Assembly (NCBI GenBank): GCA_018389105.1
Contig: JACATO010001065.1
Coordinates: 310,001 to 374,000 of the forward strand
Length of the DNA: 64,000 nt
Direction of reading: 5' to 3'
DNA from: Nautilus pompilius
Lineage: Eukaryota; Mollusca; Cephalopoda; Nautilida; Nautilidae
Both the position numbers and the translations under genes were made by a program. The notes beneath the pieces are model-generated. The model had not been told where the DNA came from and searched no databases. It worked only from the letters and a program-made list of their open reading frames with translations. This document shows positions 49,701 to 58,140 of the stretch, piece by piece. How positions within the stretch are numbered: the first letter of the stretch is position 1; each line of letters opens with the position of its first letter.

Positions 49701-50885
49701 CTTTAAAGGGAAAGAAATTTTGACATTAATTACCTCCCTTAGAGTAAAGTTGATATGATCGAAAAGTAACATGAAACTGCATTACGTTCTTTTAAAACTC
49801 TAGATTGTAGACGCTTTTAATAGCTTTAAATTGAGCATCAACTTAAATATTTTATATAAATATTTAGAAGTCAAAGGAATGATGTGAAGCAGTTTTGTTA
49901 TATTAATAGTTTACAAAAATGTACATATATTGTTAAATTTTTATTGATATCTTTATTTAAAGCTCGTGCATGTGGCTATAAAATTGAGTTTCACTATTTT
50001 AACTTTTCAATATCTGTAGGTGTAAAATTTATATAGATAGTTGTTGAGATTATCTCCCTTGGATATAAAATTAAAAGGTTCCAGTTACTCTGCAAACGTG
50101 AAAAGAAGGGAAGATAATTACCATAATCTTTATTTTTTCAGGCAGTGATTATATTCAAGGCGGTACAATTCACAGCCCCGAAACTCGGTTCCTATGTTTA
50201 TCCCAACTGGGGTTATGCGATTGGATGGCTCATAACATTGTTCCCCATCATTTTCATCCCTGGATACATTTTGTACTATTTACTCACTCACGGTGGCTGG
50301 GCAGTATGTATAATAATATTAGAATTTTCTATTTTAAAAGCTTATTTAGAATTTTGTTTCATTTTAAATATCTACTTACATTTTGTTTTCTAGAAAAATC
50401 TGCAATATAAAATGTACTTTCACTGTTGCTATTTTTAATATTACATATAGGAGAAATGACTTGAACATTATGAATGAAAATCTCTGAAATTAGCACCTAT
50501 GCTATTAATTCTTCAATCATTATTCCTCTACTTTTTGAAAATATTTCTAATATTCAGAGTCACTCATTAGTTAGGAACCCCCAAAAGTGATTATCTTCAT
50601 TCATGATCTTTGTTATAACTTACTCAAAATGACCCAGAATTCTGCACAGAGGGGAAAAAAAAAAAAAAAGTCTGGATATTTTCATTTATTACTAAAATGT
50701 CTAGTAGTACATTTTAAATTACTTTTGTTATTTTTCAGTTGATGAAGAAAGCAGCTGCACCTTTGCCAACTTGGGGTCCATCCTCTAACGCTTCTCATCC
50801 CGAGCTTACAAAACACTCAGCTAATGTTCCAGAAACTAAAGTCACAGGAAATGACAGTCCAGTTTTTACAATTGAGCATCCATAA
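28556..50885 (+). CDS. SLC6 gene B: Na+/Cl--dependent glycine-transporter-like paralogue (spliced, 14 exons)
   Basis: Tandem paralogue of gene A in the same orientation. Joined exons give about 649 aa (656 with the candidate first exon) and 12 membrane segments. Exons: 28556-28730, 31088-31219, 32328-32585, 33443-33569, 35038-35170, 35506-35640, 38962-39065, 41141-41265, 41585-41697, 42314-42451, 47422-47521, 48999-49099, 50142-50303, 50739-50885. Exons 2-13 match gene A exactly in length and phase. TM1 is amino-acid type (Gly, not Asp). TM6 reads SLSTCQGG, with Ser where gene A has Gly. TM8 has F-S-S where most members have Asp-Ser or Asp-Thr. The N-terminus ([16 protein letters not shown]) is acidic and longer than in gene A. 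No frame damage. Introns 1, 4, 7, 10 and 12 hold mobile elements; the 3.3-kb intron 6 shows none that I recognise. Confidence 0.9.
29589..30083. mobile_element. MITE with Tigger/pogo-like inverted repeats, copy 1
   Basis: Begins CAGGTTGAGAATC and ends with the complementary GATTCTGAATCTG, flanked by TA at 29587-29588 and 30084-30085. The interior matches the MITE at 49229-49662 over most of its length. No transposase is encoded. It lies in intron 1 of gene B. Confidence 0.75.
31088..31219 (+). CDS. Gene B exon 2: TM2 and first intracellular loop
   Basis: Codes for G-A-F-L-I-P-Y, TM2 ending [11 protein letters not shown], and the loop [10 protein letters not shown]. Gene A's GQYS Tyr is Phe here (GQFA). 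Phase 1 at both ends. Confidence 0.92.
32328..32585 (+). CDS. Gene B exon 3: TM3 and start of extracellular loop 2
   Basis: TM3 with [10 protein letters not shown], then [14 protein letters not shown] with the conserved loop cysteines and sequons N-Y-T, N-R-T and N-S-T. 258 bp, as in gene A. Confidence 0.92.
33443..33569 (+). CDS. Gene B exon 4: rest of extracellular loop 2
   Basis: Codes for N-L-T-E-F, sequon N-W-T, and the P-S-E-E-Y-F segment before TM4; phase 1 in, phase 2 out at GTAAGT. Confidence 0.9.
34037..34715. mobile_element. hAT-MITE-like sequence with an embedded GC-rich segment, intron 4 of gene B
   Basis: Starts with CAGTGGTTCCCAACCTTTTT, a typical hAT terminal sequence. A related CCCCCTGCTA motif occurs near both edges (about 34080 and 34702). 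Between about 34195 and 34565 the composition switches to GC-rich. That part has two copies of GTCCTTGTAG 39 bp apart (34241, 34280) and a 9-bp perfect hairpin, CCCATTGGC/GCCAATGGG (34301-34321). I cannot name the insert; a solo LTR-like or SINE-like piece is possible. Confidence 0.4.
35038..35170 (+). CDS. Gene B exon 5: end of loop 2 and TM4
   Basis: Reads N-N-V-L, then [20 protein letters not shown] (TM4) and K-G-I-Q-S-L-G-K. Phase 2 in, phase 0 out at GTGAGC. Confidence 0.92.
35506..35640 (+). CDS. Gene B exon 6: TM5 and extracellular loop 3
   Basis: TM5 [20 protein letters not shown], then L-E-G-S and the loop to LLDSQ. Preceded by a T-rich tract and CCAG; phase 0 at both ends. Confidence 0.92.
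38962..39065 (+). CDS. Gene B exon 7: TM6 substrate-site helix
   Basis: Reads [20 protein letters not shown] and [10 protein letters not shown]. The selectivity position is Ser (Gly in gene A), and the GlyT Trp is Gln, as in gene A. Phase 0 in, phase 2 out at GTCAGC. Confidence 0.93.
39583..40309 (-). mobile_element. PiggyBac-like short element, intron 7 of gene B
   Basis: Flanked by TTAA at 39583-39586 and 40306-40309, the piggyBac target site. The ends are inverted: CCCCTAACTGATGG at 39587 and, read inward from the right, CCCTTAAATGGCAG. A 163-codon minus-strand frame (39583-40074) begins with an acidic Glu/Ser/Asp-rich stretch, as piggyBac N-termini often do. No catalytic core is present, so this looks like an internal-deletion derivative. 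Confidence 0.5.
41141..41265 (+). CDS. Gene B exon 8: TM7
   Basis: Codes for [12 protein letters not shown]7, [12 protein letters not shown]. The chloride-site Asn and Ser are retained. Phase 2 in, phase 1 out. Confidence 0.92.
41585..41697 (+). CDS. Gene B exon 9: extracellular loop 4 and TM8
   Basis: Reads [12 protein letters not shown], then TM8 ending LGFSSM, with Ser at the usual Na2-site Asp. Phase 1 in, phase 0 out. Confidence 0.92.
41841..42038 (+). repeat. Imperfect tandem repeat in intron 9 of gene B
   Basis: Three units of about 62-70 bp begin near 41841, 41911 and 41977. Each contains a CTACNACCACATTGATC-like core, a CAGCTAATTATT-like middle and a GTTACGATG or GTTACAG end; the third is most diverged. 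Confidence 0.55.
42314..42451 (+). CDS. Gene B exon 10: TM8 end and TM9
   Basis: Reads [15 protein letters not shown] and TM9 ending L-P-M-V-T-H. The D-E-Y/F-P motif after TM8 is conserved here but is D-G-H in gene A. Confidence 0.92.
43400..44143 (-). pseudogene. hAT transposase, C-terminal part of an element split by family X copy 2
   Basis: Minus-strand translation gives [10 protein letters not shown] near 44100, then a 139-codon open stretch (43612-44031). That stretch contains an [11 protein letters not shown] block, K-L-E-N-E-L-I-K and I-T-Y-L-E-N, resembling the region after the RW motif in a multicopy animal hAT family. The N-terminal half lies at 46483-47130. Confidence 0.5.
44149..46482 (+). 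mobile_element. Family X DNA transposon, copy 2, nearly complete
   Basis: Starts TTTTCCGCAT (44149) and ends with its perfect complement (46473-46482). Similarity between the two ends continues imperfectly for about 60 bp. CAAAA flanks both ends (44144-44148, 46483-46487) as a likely 5-bp target duplication. It carries the broken coding region at 44572-46250. It interrupts a minus-strand hAT element in intron 10 of gene B. Confidence 0.75.
44572..46250 (+). pseudogene. Family X putative transposase, copy 2 (broken)
   Basis: From ATG 44572: M-A-S-R, a TGA, then [29 protein letters not shown] with a second Cys/His group, and [13 protein letters not shown] 190-codon open stretch (45077-45649) holds a [11 protein letters not shown] segment, [22 protein letters not shown] and I-C-G-D-L-K-V-I. 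After a frameshift near 45520 come [34 protein letters not shown], a K-F-P-K-L-S block, [10 protein letters not shown], and [11 protein letters not shown] near 46075. The layout (N-terminal zinc-binding motif; FIDSS and GDLK acidic blocks; CxxC then His) would suit a DDE-type RNase H fold, which is inference. No named family was recognised. Confidence 0.65.
46483..47130 (-). pseudogene. hAT transposase, N-terminal part of the element split by family X copy 2
   Basis: Minus-strand translation from about 47130 gives F-C-R-W-L-K-K-G, an M-H-H-H block, [19 protein letters not shown], and later [14 protein letters not shown]. The order and strand continue into 44143-43400. Stops and shifts throughout. 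Confidence 0.5.
47422..47521 (+). CDS. Gene B exon 11: TM10
   Basis: Reads [20 protein letters not shown] and the rest of TM10 to Y-V-Y. Phase 0 in, phase 1 out at GTAGGT. It follows a 4970-bp intron, the longest in the window, enlarged by nested transposons. Confidence 0.92.
48999..49099 (+). CDS. Gene B exon 12: intracellular loop 5 and TM11
   Basis: Codes for [16 protein letters not shown] and [16 protein letters not shown]. Phase 1 in, phase 0 out at GTAAGT. Confidence 0.92.
49229..49662. mobile_element. MITE with Tigger/pogo-like inverted repeats, copy 2
   Basis: Begins CAGGTTGAAAATCCCTTATC and ends with the complementary ATACTTTATCC/TCAACCTG-type end, flanked by TA at 49227-49228 and 49663-49664. 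Homologous to 29589-30083 with small deletions. It lies in intron 12 of gene B. Confidence 0.75.
50142..50303 (+). CDS. Gene B exon 13: TM11 end and TM12
   Basis: Reads [20 protein letters not shown], then TM12 [10 protein letters not shown]. Phase 0 at both ends, donor GTATGT. Confidence 0.92.
50739..50885 (+). CDS. Gene B exon 14: cytoplasmic C-terminal tail and stop
   Basis: Codes for [14 protein letters not shown] and a polar tail ending T-I-E-H-P at TAA 50883-50885. The W-G-P motif is shared with gene A; beyond it the tails are unrelated. Confidence 0.9.
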   Translation: MMKKAAAPLPTWGPSSNASHPELTKHSANVPETKVTGNDSPVFTIEHP

Positions 50886-52257
50886 ATTCTACTAAGCACC
50901 AATTGTTATTATATGATTATTAAAAATTAATTATACTTTGTCAGAAATCCAGAACTACATGGAGTACAAAATGTTTGCTCACATAGATTGTCTTCCCTTA
51001 CATAGAGAAGATTACATATGGGCTTTTTACCTAATAAAGGGCCCCCAAAATTATAAATTATCCTGTAGTAGATGTCATAAATCTTTTTGACACAGAAGCA
51101 TGAGTTTTCGCTTTTCTTCCCAAACCAAAGAGAATCTGCAATGAATAAGCTTTCTAAAAATAACTATACTTTCACACATTCTGCATCTCTACATTTATTT
51201 ACACAAAGACAGGAATTTGAATAATGAAGTTTATTTGAAAAGATTGGTACATAGGTACTTAAATGTTTTCTTTTGCCAGAGTAATACAAGACCGATAATA
51301 AAGTTGTTACAACTGAAAATAAACTCTGTCCTTAAAAAAGCGGTGAAGAAAATTTTGCCATTGTCTCGCAATCCTGTCCTTCAAAGTAACCTGCTTCCAA
51401 AATCGTGGGTTCCTGCTGTAATGTCAATCACATGATGTTTCAAATGTCTTGCAAACAAATTCAACCTTAAAATTAAATATATTAAAAAGAAGAAACAGAT
51501 AACTGATAAACATTTTTTGACCAAATAATACCAAAAATACAACCTGAGCTATTTGTTTAGGCTGCCCTGTGGAACTATTTACATATTATTTGTTGTGGTC
51601 AGAAATGCAAATCTTTCAGCCTTAATTAATCAACAAAGATTGTGCATCTTTACTTTTAAAGCACCTATAATAATGATAACTTTGTAATTAAGCTTTTTCA
51701 AAAAATGATTACAAAAAATTTGTTCTTACATATTTTATAATGCAATCCAGCTTATGACATTGTATTCCAGATCCAGACATGGTGAGGAAACAATTTTTGA
51801 GATGATGATTGTTGTATTATCATGTCAATTCAGTTACATACGCAACTAAATGTCCCTTTTACTCCTCTTTATACTTCCGATCTTATTACTGCTCCCATTA
51901 TTATGGTTAACGGCCATGCTTAGTAAATAAAGCACGCATTGCCTGGACAACTTCTTTGTTATTAATCCAAGCCATCGCCCACATGGGATATTACAACAAT
52001 GATATGTTTGGTATGTTGCAGAAAGGGGTTTATTTGACCTTGATAGGAAAGGATTATTTTAGCTTTATCTTTTTTTCCAACCATCGACTATTAATATTCA
52101 GACAGCTCATAGATTACACAGTAACTTGATGTAAATAAAAAGAAAATCCCCTGATCTGTATGATTATCTGCAATGTTGTGATACATTAACTTCATATAAG
52201 CTGTGTGACATGTAACTATTCATCAACAATTATGAGGGAAAATGACACTTAGTGACT
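50886..52257. other. 3' flanks of gene B and of the minus-strand gene, convergent
   Basis: The 3' ends of the two genes face each other across about 1.4 kb. An AATAAA at 51033-51038 is a plausible polyadenylation signal for gene B. Apart from AT-rich sequence I see nothing else. Confidence 0.45.
51033..51038 (+). terminator. Probable polyadenylation hexamer of gene B
   Basis: AATAAA lies 148 bp past the stop codon of gene B, followed within about 15 bp by a pyrimidine-poor GGGCCCCC stretch. Placement is by position only. Confidence 0.35.
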
Positions 52258-52625
52258 TCACTTGAATAAATTACTGTAACATTTATTTTTCACTGCCTGT
52301 ATATCCTTTAAGAGATGCTTGTTCTGCGAAACTAAGATAAGGTGAAAATTAGAACATGCACCATACATACATGTATTGTCATCAGCATCAAAATTTATCT
52401 TGTCAGGATTAAGTGATCCTGAAAATGCCTCTTCACTGCCATCTGCATACAACTTGAACTGAAAACAGCCGATCAACAGGTCTAGCCGTGACACAAAAAA
52501 CCGTGACTTCAGTCTGACGCAACCCTGCGTTTTTTTGTAGGAATGGATGACATTGTAAAAGTCCAGACAGCCTGTGATCTTAGGAAATTTCCATAGTGGA
52601 AAACACAGCTGCTTGGGTGACTTGA
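52258..52625 (-). CDS. DUF4773-like gene, last exon
   Basis: Starts after acceptor TTTCTAG in phase 1, reads V-K-S-P-K-Q-L-C-F, the four-Cys second half of the module, then an 80-residue polar tail to TGA at 52258-52260. Confidence 0.6.
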
Positions 52626-55600
52626 CTAGAAAATAAAAGTGTTAAATTGATTGTGTATGCAATTTGAATCTGGTTTCTATTCGCTGATAAACTAGGAAAT
52701 TGTTACACATTGCAACGCTATAGAAACACAGTAGAATGTTTTCCAATTTAAAAGTAGATCCAAGACTAATTCTTTTGCTGTCACTGGATTTTTTTCCTAA
52801 ATTCTTCAGGTAAGTTTTGTATTTTCTTGTGCTTTTGAGTGTTTTACTTCATCTGCCATTCTAATTTGATAGCTGTGTTTGCAAACATTGTCATGAGTTT
52901 TCATAGCTTTGCATTGTGGAAAGGTTTTCTAAGTTAATGGCAGACAGAAATAAAATTTAGATAAATACAATTTCCAAAAAATTGTTTTTTCAGATAGTAG
53001 TAAAAAAAAAATTATCTAAACAAAACTATAGCAGTTAGAAGCAAGCAGGCTTATATGAGACCCAGAGAAGAAAGACCACCATTAGTAGGATTCTTAAATT
53101 GATGGAAAAAAAAACACACACACACACACACTAATCACACTTGCTGGTAATTTATTCCACTTATTAACAATTATATTACTGAAAAAAATATTCTGGAGTC
53201 ATAGCTAATCTGTAATTAAGACTCCTAGTATTAGTAAATGTGGATAGTTGACAGAATTTGTCCCTGGTGACATGCTGAAAACCTCTATTTGGTGTCCTCT
53301 TAAACATCCAAAATTCAAAATTGGTAGATCTAATATCTTCATTTATTCAGCACATTCCAGTAAATCTATGCTGAATTCTCTAATAAGTCCATATCCTTTT
53401 TCAAATAAGGACTCCCTGTCTGCACAGCATATTCAAAATGAACCAAGGATTTATGCAACAAAACTGCCTACTCTGGTTATATTCACTTAATATTGTATTT
53501 GCTTTGTTTGTAGCTGATATGCATTATTCTTCGCATTTGAGATTTTGGTTTAAAATTCTCTCTAGATCCTTTCCAAAAACCACTTTCAGTTTAGTGTCAC
53601 CCTATAATGATACTGCATTTTTTGGTTTTAAGTCAATACTTTTGCAAAGGCCTGACCATAGACTTTAATATGGATGAAATCATGATACCGGGAACACAGC
53701 AGCCTTTGGAAAGTTTATGTATGATTGTATGTGCATGCTGACTCAGATTCAGTTACCTCCTTTTTATTTAGTGCTTAGGGGGCACAGATATCACTGTTAG
53801 GAGAACTTCAATTTGCCAAAGTTGAAAAAAAATATCAACCCTTACTTGAAGGAAAGCATATACTGCAGCTTTTAAACTGGCAGTGGTAAATTTTGCCGAA
53901 AACAATGGTGTAAATGCAGCAGCAGAACACAGTATGGTGTTAGTGAGAAATGTGTTCACGATTGGCAAAAAGCAAAGGATTCATTACAATAGACTGAAAA
54001 AAGTAAAGAAAATCGTGGTTGCAAAGTGAGATGGACAAATGTCTTTGACACAAGTGGAACAAATACAATCCAATTATGAATGAAAGCCCCAAAAATCACC
54101 AAATTTTAAAGGGGATTCATCACGGTGTTTTCATTTTATGAAAAGAAAAGGACTTGGCATTCGATGATGCACAAATCATATCAAACTGTTCAAAACAGAT
54201 TGAAGCTGCTTTATTTCACCTAAAACTCTTTCCTTCCAAGGTGAATGCTCACACTAGTGGAACTTTAAGTTGGGGTTGGAAGAATTTGTCACTAATTGGG
54301 TCACACTGAAAGAGAGATTGGGAATTGTTGTAATATTGATTAAGTAGATATGGCAGTATGTAACACTGAGGGAAGTGTATATATGTAATAATGTAACTGG
54401 AAGAATATTAAGGGAACAACTGATTAACAGGTAGAATATAATTTAAACAAAGGGATATCATGTAATCAGAAGACAGCATCTTGCTGCATTAAATATGGAA
54501 GGAAATGGTATGAGTTTTCTTTCTATAGTGCTTACCAGAGACAGTCCCGTTGAACGTTTGCTTATTTATGGTGACATCTACTTTAATTTCCTTTGCCAAG
54601 GAAAGATACGTCATATGCAGATCCACTATAAAAAATAAAATATAGTTCTTGGATCACACAAAAAACAAACAATCTTAATCTAGTTTCTGCAATAACAACA
54701 AGAGGAGTTTTTAGCTAAAGAAAGACCAATAATTAATCTTTTCTCTAACACCCACCCCAAAAATGAGTGAGTGCACAGCTTTTGGAAGCTCTTAAAACAC
54801 CATTCTTTAAAATTATACAGATACTGCTAATAAGACAGACAAGACAGCATGATGATAGTTTTATTTTTAAAATGAGAGTTCACTAGTAACATACTTGTTT
54901 TCATTAAATTGATTTTTTCATCTGTCCTGAAAAAAAAAAATTAATCTATCTTTGGCTGTAGATTAAGTACTCTCTTTTGGTTTGGATTATCTATAACTTT
55001 TACACGTGACAATTAGTCCAAGTCTACTGCATTTATCAGAGATGCAGTATTTCCATACGTACACAAAATTTCTCTATTAGGCTCTGTTCATAGTGCTGAG
55101 TATTTGCTCACAGACATTGATGCAGCTTTTTTAAACTCACCCTCAATCCTCCTAAGTAAGAATCGTTTTGATGCAAAGCACTTGCACTGATAACGATGGC
55201 AATTGCAATGCCCAAGGATAAAAGACTGGTGCATCTCCATCCTAGGGATACTTGCCAGTCCTGGTTGCTGAATCTCAGACAAGGTTTTCTTCAAAATCAG
55301 ATCTTGCAGGTCAGGTGCACCCATTGAATCTTCTAAAATGAAACAAATATAAAAAGAAACCTTGCTTTCACAGCTGTGAAAATGGTGCTATCTGTTTGAG
55401 AACCAGTATACGTAAATATTTTGTTTAGACAGTTTCATATTTAAAATCAGAAACCATTTAGTTTACTTTTGTAGCCTTTGAAGCACTAGGAAGCTTGTTT
55501 CAATTTTTTTCAAAAGTTTATCATCTCCCCGAAGTGTTAATAATCAAGGAGACAGTTAAAGGTAAATGTGGTACAAACACATCCCGGTAGGTGATGAAAA

Positions 55601-56024
55601 ACTATGTAGGTTGCCAAATTCATATTTTTTAATGTACACGTAGCAGATTATTTGTACACGGATTTGTCAGAAACCCTAATGTTTTTTTTTTGTTGCGGTT
55701 TTGGGGGATGAAAAGGCTGTAATATATATATATAAAGATAAAGTACACATGCATACCTACCAAGAAAACCAATCAGCTTGCTGTCATAGTTGTTTTTGGC
55801 TGTGGTTAGTGGAGGTTTGAATTTCGGTAGTGACGACGCAGAGATTCTTGCCCTTTGATTCTTTAGCCAGAAACAGCTGAGGGGCACAGTGACTGTCCTA
55901 GAGTTATAGTCAGCTGTCAGCTTTGTACAGCCTTTACTTGAGTTTTGGTTCAACCTGTAAAATTGCAGACAGCCCCTGATCTTCATTCTGTATGCAAACC
56001 AAAAGCAATGATTTGGTGAATGTA
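52258..56024 (-). CDS. DUF4773-like cysteine-rich protein, 3' part of gene (4 exons seen)
   Basis: Four minus-strand exons with GT/AG borders, all in phase 1, join into one frame: 56024-55761, 55332-55141, 54625-54536, 52625-52258. The protein shows two related modules. The second begins with GHCNCHRYQCKCFASKRF, then a beta-type stretch ending N-G-T-V-S-G, then C-F-P, G-C-L-D-F-Y, G-C-V-R-L, G-C-F-Q-F-K. The first exon holds the matching second half of an earlier module (C-F-W, G-C-L-Q-F-Y, G-C-T-K-L, S-C-F-W-L-K). This Cys spacing resembles DUF4773, a family of secreted invertebrate proteins of unknown role. The 5' exons, including any signal peptide, lie upstream of 56024 and were not found; the transposon cluster at 56.1-64 kb follows. 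Confidence 0.6.
54536..54625 (-). CDS. DUF4773-like gene, exon with the module's beta stretch
   Basis: A 90-bp phase-1 exon reading V-D-L-H-M-T-Y-L, K-V-D-V-T-I-N-K-Q and F-N-G-T-V-S-G; acceptor TATAG, donor GTAAGC. Confidence 0.6.
55141..55332 (-). CDS. DUF4773-like gene, exon with the CxC...CxC motif
   Basis: Reads E-D-S-M-G-A-P-D-L, a predicted amphipathic stretch, then C-N-C-H-R-Y-Q-C-K-C-F; donor GTGAGT. This opens the second module. Confidence 0.6.
55726..55735. repeat. Short TA microsatellite
   Basis: A short alternating TATATATATA run inside an intron of the DUF4773-like gene, just outside the 55761 donor region. Other short runs are (GA)n near 6411, (GT)n near 9243 and (AC)n near 23941 and 53113. 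Confidence 0.6.
55761..56024 (-). CDS. DUF4773-like gene, first exon seen (second half of module 1)
   Basis: Starts after acceptor CTCTTTTCAG in phase 1, reads H-S-P-N-H-C-F-W and the four-Cys block, then a linker to G-F-L; donor GTAGGT. Its sequence parallels the last exon. Confidence 0.6.
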
Positions 56025-56151
56025 CTGAAAAGAGAATGAATTAGATTTCAGGCCAACTGCTGTAATGACTTTATTACTTGTTGTAACATTTCTCTCTTGA
56101 AGAAAAATTCCTTGTAATGTATGTTATATATTATGTAATCACTTCTATTAG

Positions 56152-56340
56152 CACCAGGCAGTGTGGCTCAGTGGTAAGTGTGTTGGCTTCAGAATCTAAG
56201 GGTCCTGGGTTCAATTCCAGCTACTGGCACACTGTTGTGACCGTTGAGCAAGGTACTTTACTGGCATTGCTCCAGTTGCTGTGGGGAGTGGTAGGCACTC
56301 AGATAGAGGAACCGAGGGTGGAGGATGCTCTATAGCCATA
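56152..56340 (+). repeat. tRNA-derived SINE
   Basis: The A-box-like TGGCTCAGTGG (56164-56174) and B-box-like GGTTCAATTCC (56208-56218) are correctly spaced for an internal RNA polymerase III promoter. A non-tRNA body follows, including GAGCAAGGTACTTTA and TTGCTCCAGTTGCT, similar to the central domain of molluscan SINEs. It is not a tRNA gene: the cloverleaf and 3' end are lost. Confidence 0.65.
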
Positions 56341-56739
56341 ACAGAGGCAAGTCTCCTATGACAAGGAAAAGTCAGAAGAATAAATCACTGCTGAAGATGG
56401 ATGCACTGGGTAGTGTGCGTGCGCATAATGGTGCAATGCATCCCATTCTTATGAAATCTTCCATTAGCCTTGATTTAGTTCCAGTTGAATATTTATGGAG
56501 TAATCCATACTTCATGGTTTGTGTGTAAAAGTGGGTTATAGAGGCATCATGCTTTTCAGTGCCAGCCTCTATAACTATGTAATTACACAGGCCTGCAAAA
56601 TCTGGGTCATTGAAAATTGTCTGCAATGTTAACTGATTTTTATGTTGTTTGTTGTTCTGATTTCAAATATGACCACTATTTTTCTCTATCATGTAAGGGT
56701 TTTTCACAAAGTGAATCTGAAAATATGGGGAGAGAGAGA

Positions 56740-57150
56740 TTATTTTCTAGTTTTTCTGGAGGTAAAGGTTCTGGTATACCTGGACAGGGCGTATTGCCGA
56801 CAAGAGGTCTGGATAGAAAATTTATTTTTTATTTTTAGATTGAACCCCTGTATGTTACACGAACAAAAGTAACAGTCATCACTGTGATTTTGGGGTTCCC
56901 TCCAAATCATAGGGATCCCAAAATGGAGAGACCTTTTCTCACCTTGAGACCACTGTCGGAGTTCTTCCAAACAAAACGAACACACCTCATGTGGAGTTCA
57001 GGACTTATCCTGGTCACCAAGTTTCACACCAAAATACCCACAATACATTTTCTTAAAGTCTGTGACGTTTCTTTGCTGTTTCTTCACTACAAAGTTCCCA
57101 CAAATGTAGCAGAAGTTACCAGGTGCATTAAGACAACCCCTCGCAGCCAT
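56740..57150 (-). pseudogene. Family X, copy 3, N-terminal fragment
   Basis: From ATG 57150 on the minus strand: M-A-A-R-G-C, F-C-Y-I-C-G-N-F, Y-F-G-V-K-L-G-D-Q-D-K-S, then a TGA in place of the usual Trp, H-E-V-C-S-F-C-L-E-E-L, and G-I-P-M-I-W-R-E-P-Q-N-H-S-D-D-C-Y-F-C. The downstream two-thirds is missing or unrecognisable. A TTTTCCCACA end-like sequence, read on the minus strand from about 57427, may be its 5' terminus. Confidence 0.65.
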
Positions 57151-57639
57151 TTAGTACAGTTATAAACAGAATAAAACCACCAAGGAAAAGGAGGAAAAAA
57201 AAGTAAACTTCTGCAGAAAACGACACATCTGGGAAAGTACACTGGTTATGACAGAACCTTCTCTCACAAAGATCTGATTGCGACTGAGTCCAAGTAGGGG
57301 GCGTGGAGAGAGGGGAAACAAGAGAGAAAAAAAATCAAAATTAATTATAATTAATTCTTTGTTCAGAAGTTTAATACAATGATTCTGGAGATATTGAAAT
57401 CGAAAATTTGAGTTTGTGGGAAAATGGTACGTGGTGGAATTTTTAAACTATTTTTACTGAAAACAGCACCCAAAAATCTATAAGAATCAGCTGTTAGTTT
57501 TCGGACAATTTTTCCATTGCAGGCCTGTGTTATTTCTCTCAGACTGACCATTTCTGCATAAGATCATAAGGAGAATTTAAGTAAATTTGAAATCTACAGA
57601 TGTTGCAAAGGTTGCATAAGTGAATATTAAGCTACCAGG

Positions 57640-58140
57640 AGAAATGAAATTTACTAAAACAGATGGAAAAAATGTTGGACATCTGGAAAGTATAGAAAGA
57701 AGAAATGATGCAATGTGTGAATGTTGCAATCAACCAGAAAAAAAAAAGGAAAAGCCAAGACATTTTGGTACATAACTGGGCAGCAGAGAAGAGAAGTTGA
57801 CAAAACTCTGGAATTTACAAGTGAACTAAAAACCAAAACTAACAGAATCGTTCACTAAATTTGAGGAATACTGCAATCTGAGAAAATATCTTACTGTGGA
57901 ACAAAATAAACTTTTTCTCAAGCTAAAGGATACCAAGAGTTAGTCAATCAGTACATTAGGGAAATTTGTTCACTAGCCACAACCATTTGATTTGGTGATC
58001 CTAAAGATAGTCTAACCAAAAGTAGAATTGTCTGCAGCATCATCGAGCAAGTCATAAAGGAGAGACTTTTTCATGAAACAGATCTGGATTTAACTAAACT
58101 GTTGCAAGTCTGCCAAGCTTTAGAGCTGTTGGGAGAAGTG
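57640..58140 (+). pseudogene. Ty3/gypsy-like gag remnant, left of the nested insertion
   Basis: Plus-strand frames show a degraded gag: T-K-F-E-E-Y-C-N-L-R-K-Y-L-T-V-E-Q, a V-N-Q-Y-I-R-E-I-like piece near 57940, F-G-D-P-K-D-S, and D-L-D-L-T-K-L-L-Q-V-C-Q-A-L-E-L near 58085-58130. Many frame changes. A decayed LTR retrotransposon that resumes at 61911. Confidence 0.5.

Noticed and set aside
56155-56230. Functional tRNA gene
   Set aside because: A and B boxes are present but stem pairing and a proper 3' end are missing; the sequence continues into a SINE body.
56372-56626. 84-codon minus-strand frame
   Set aside because: Next to the SINE and family X fragment; no similarity recognised, and no splice link to the DUF4773-like gene.
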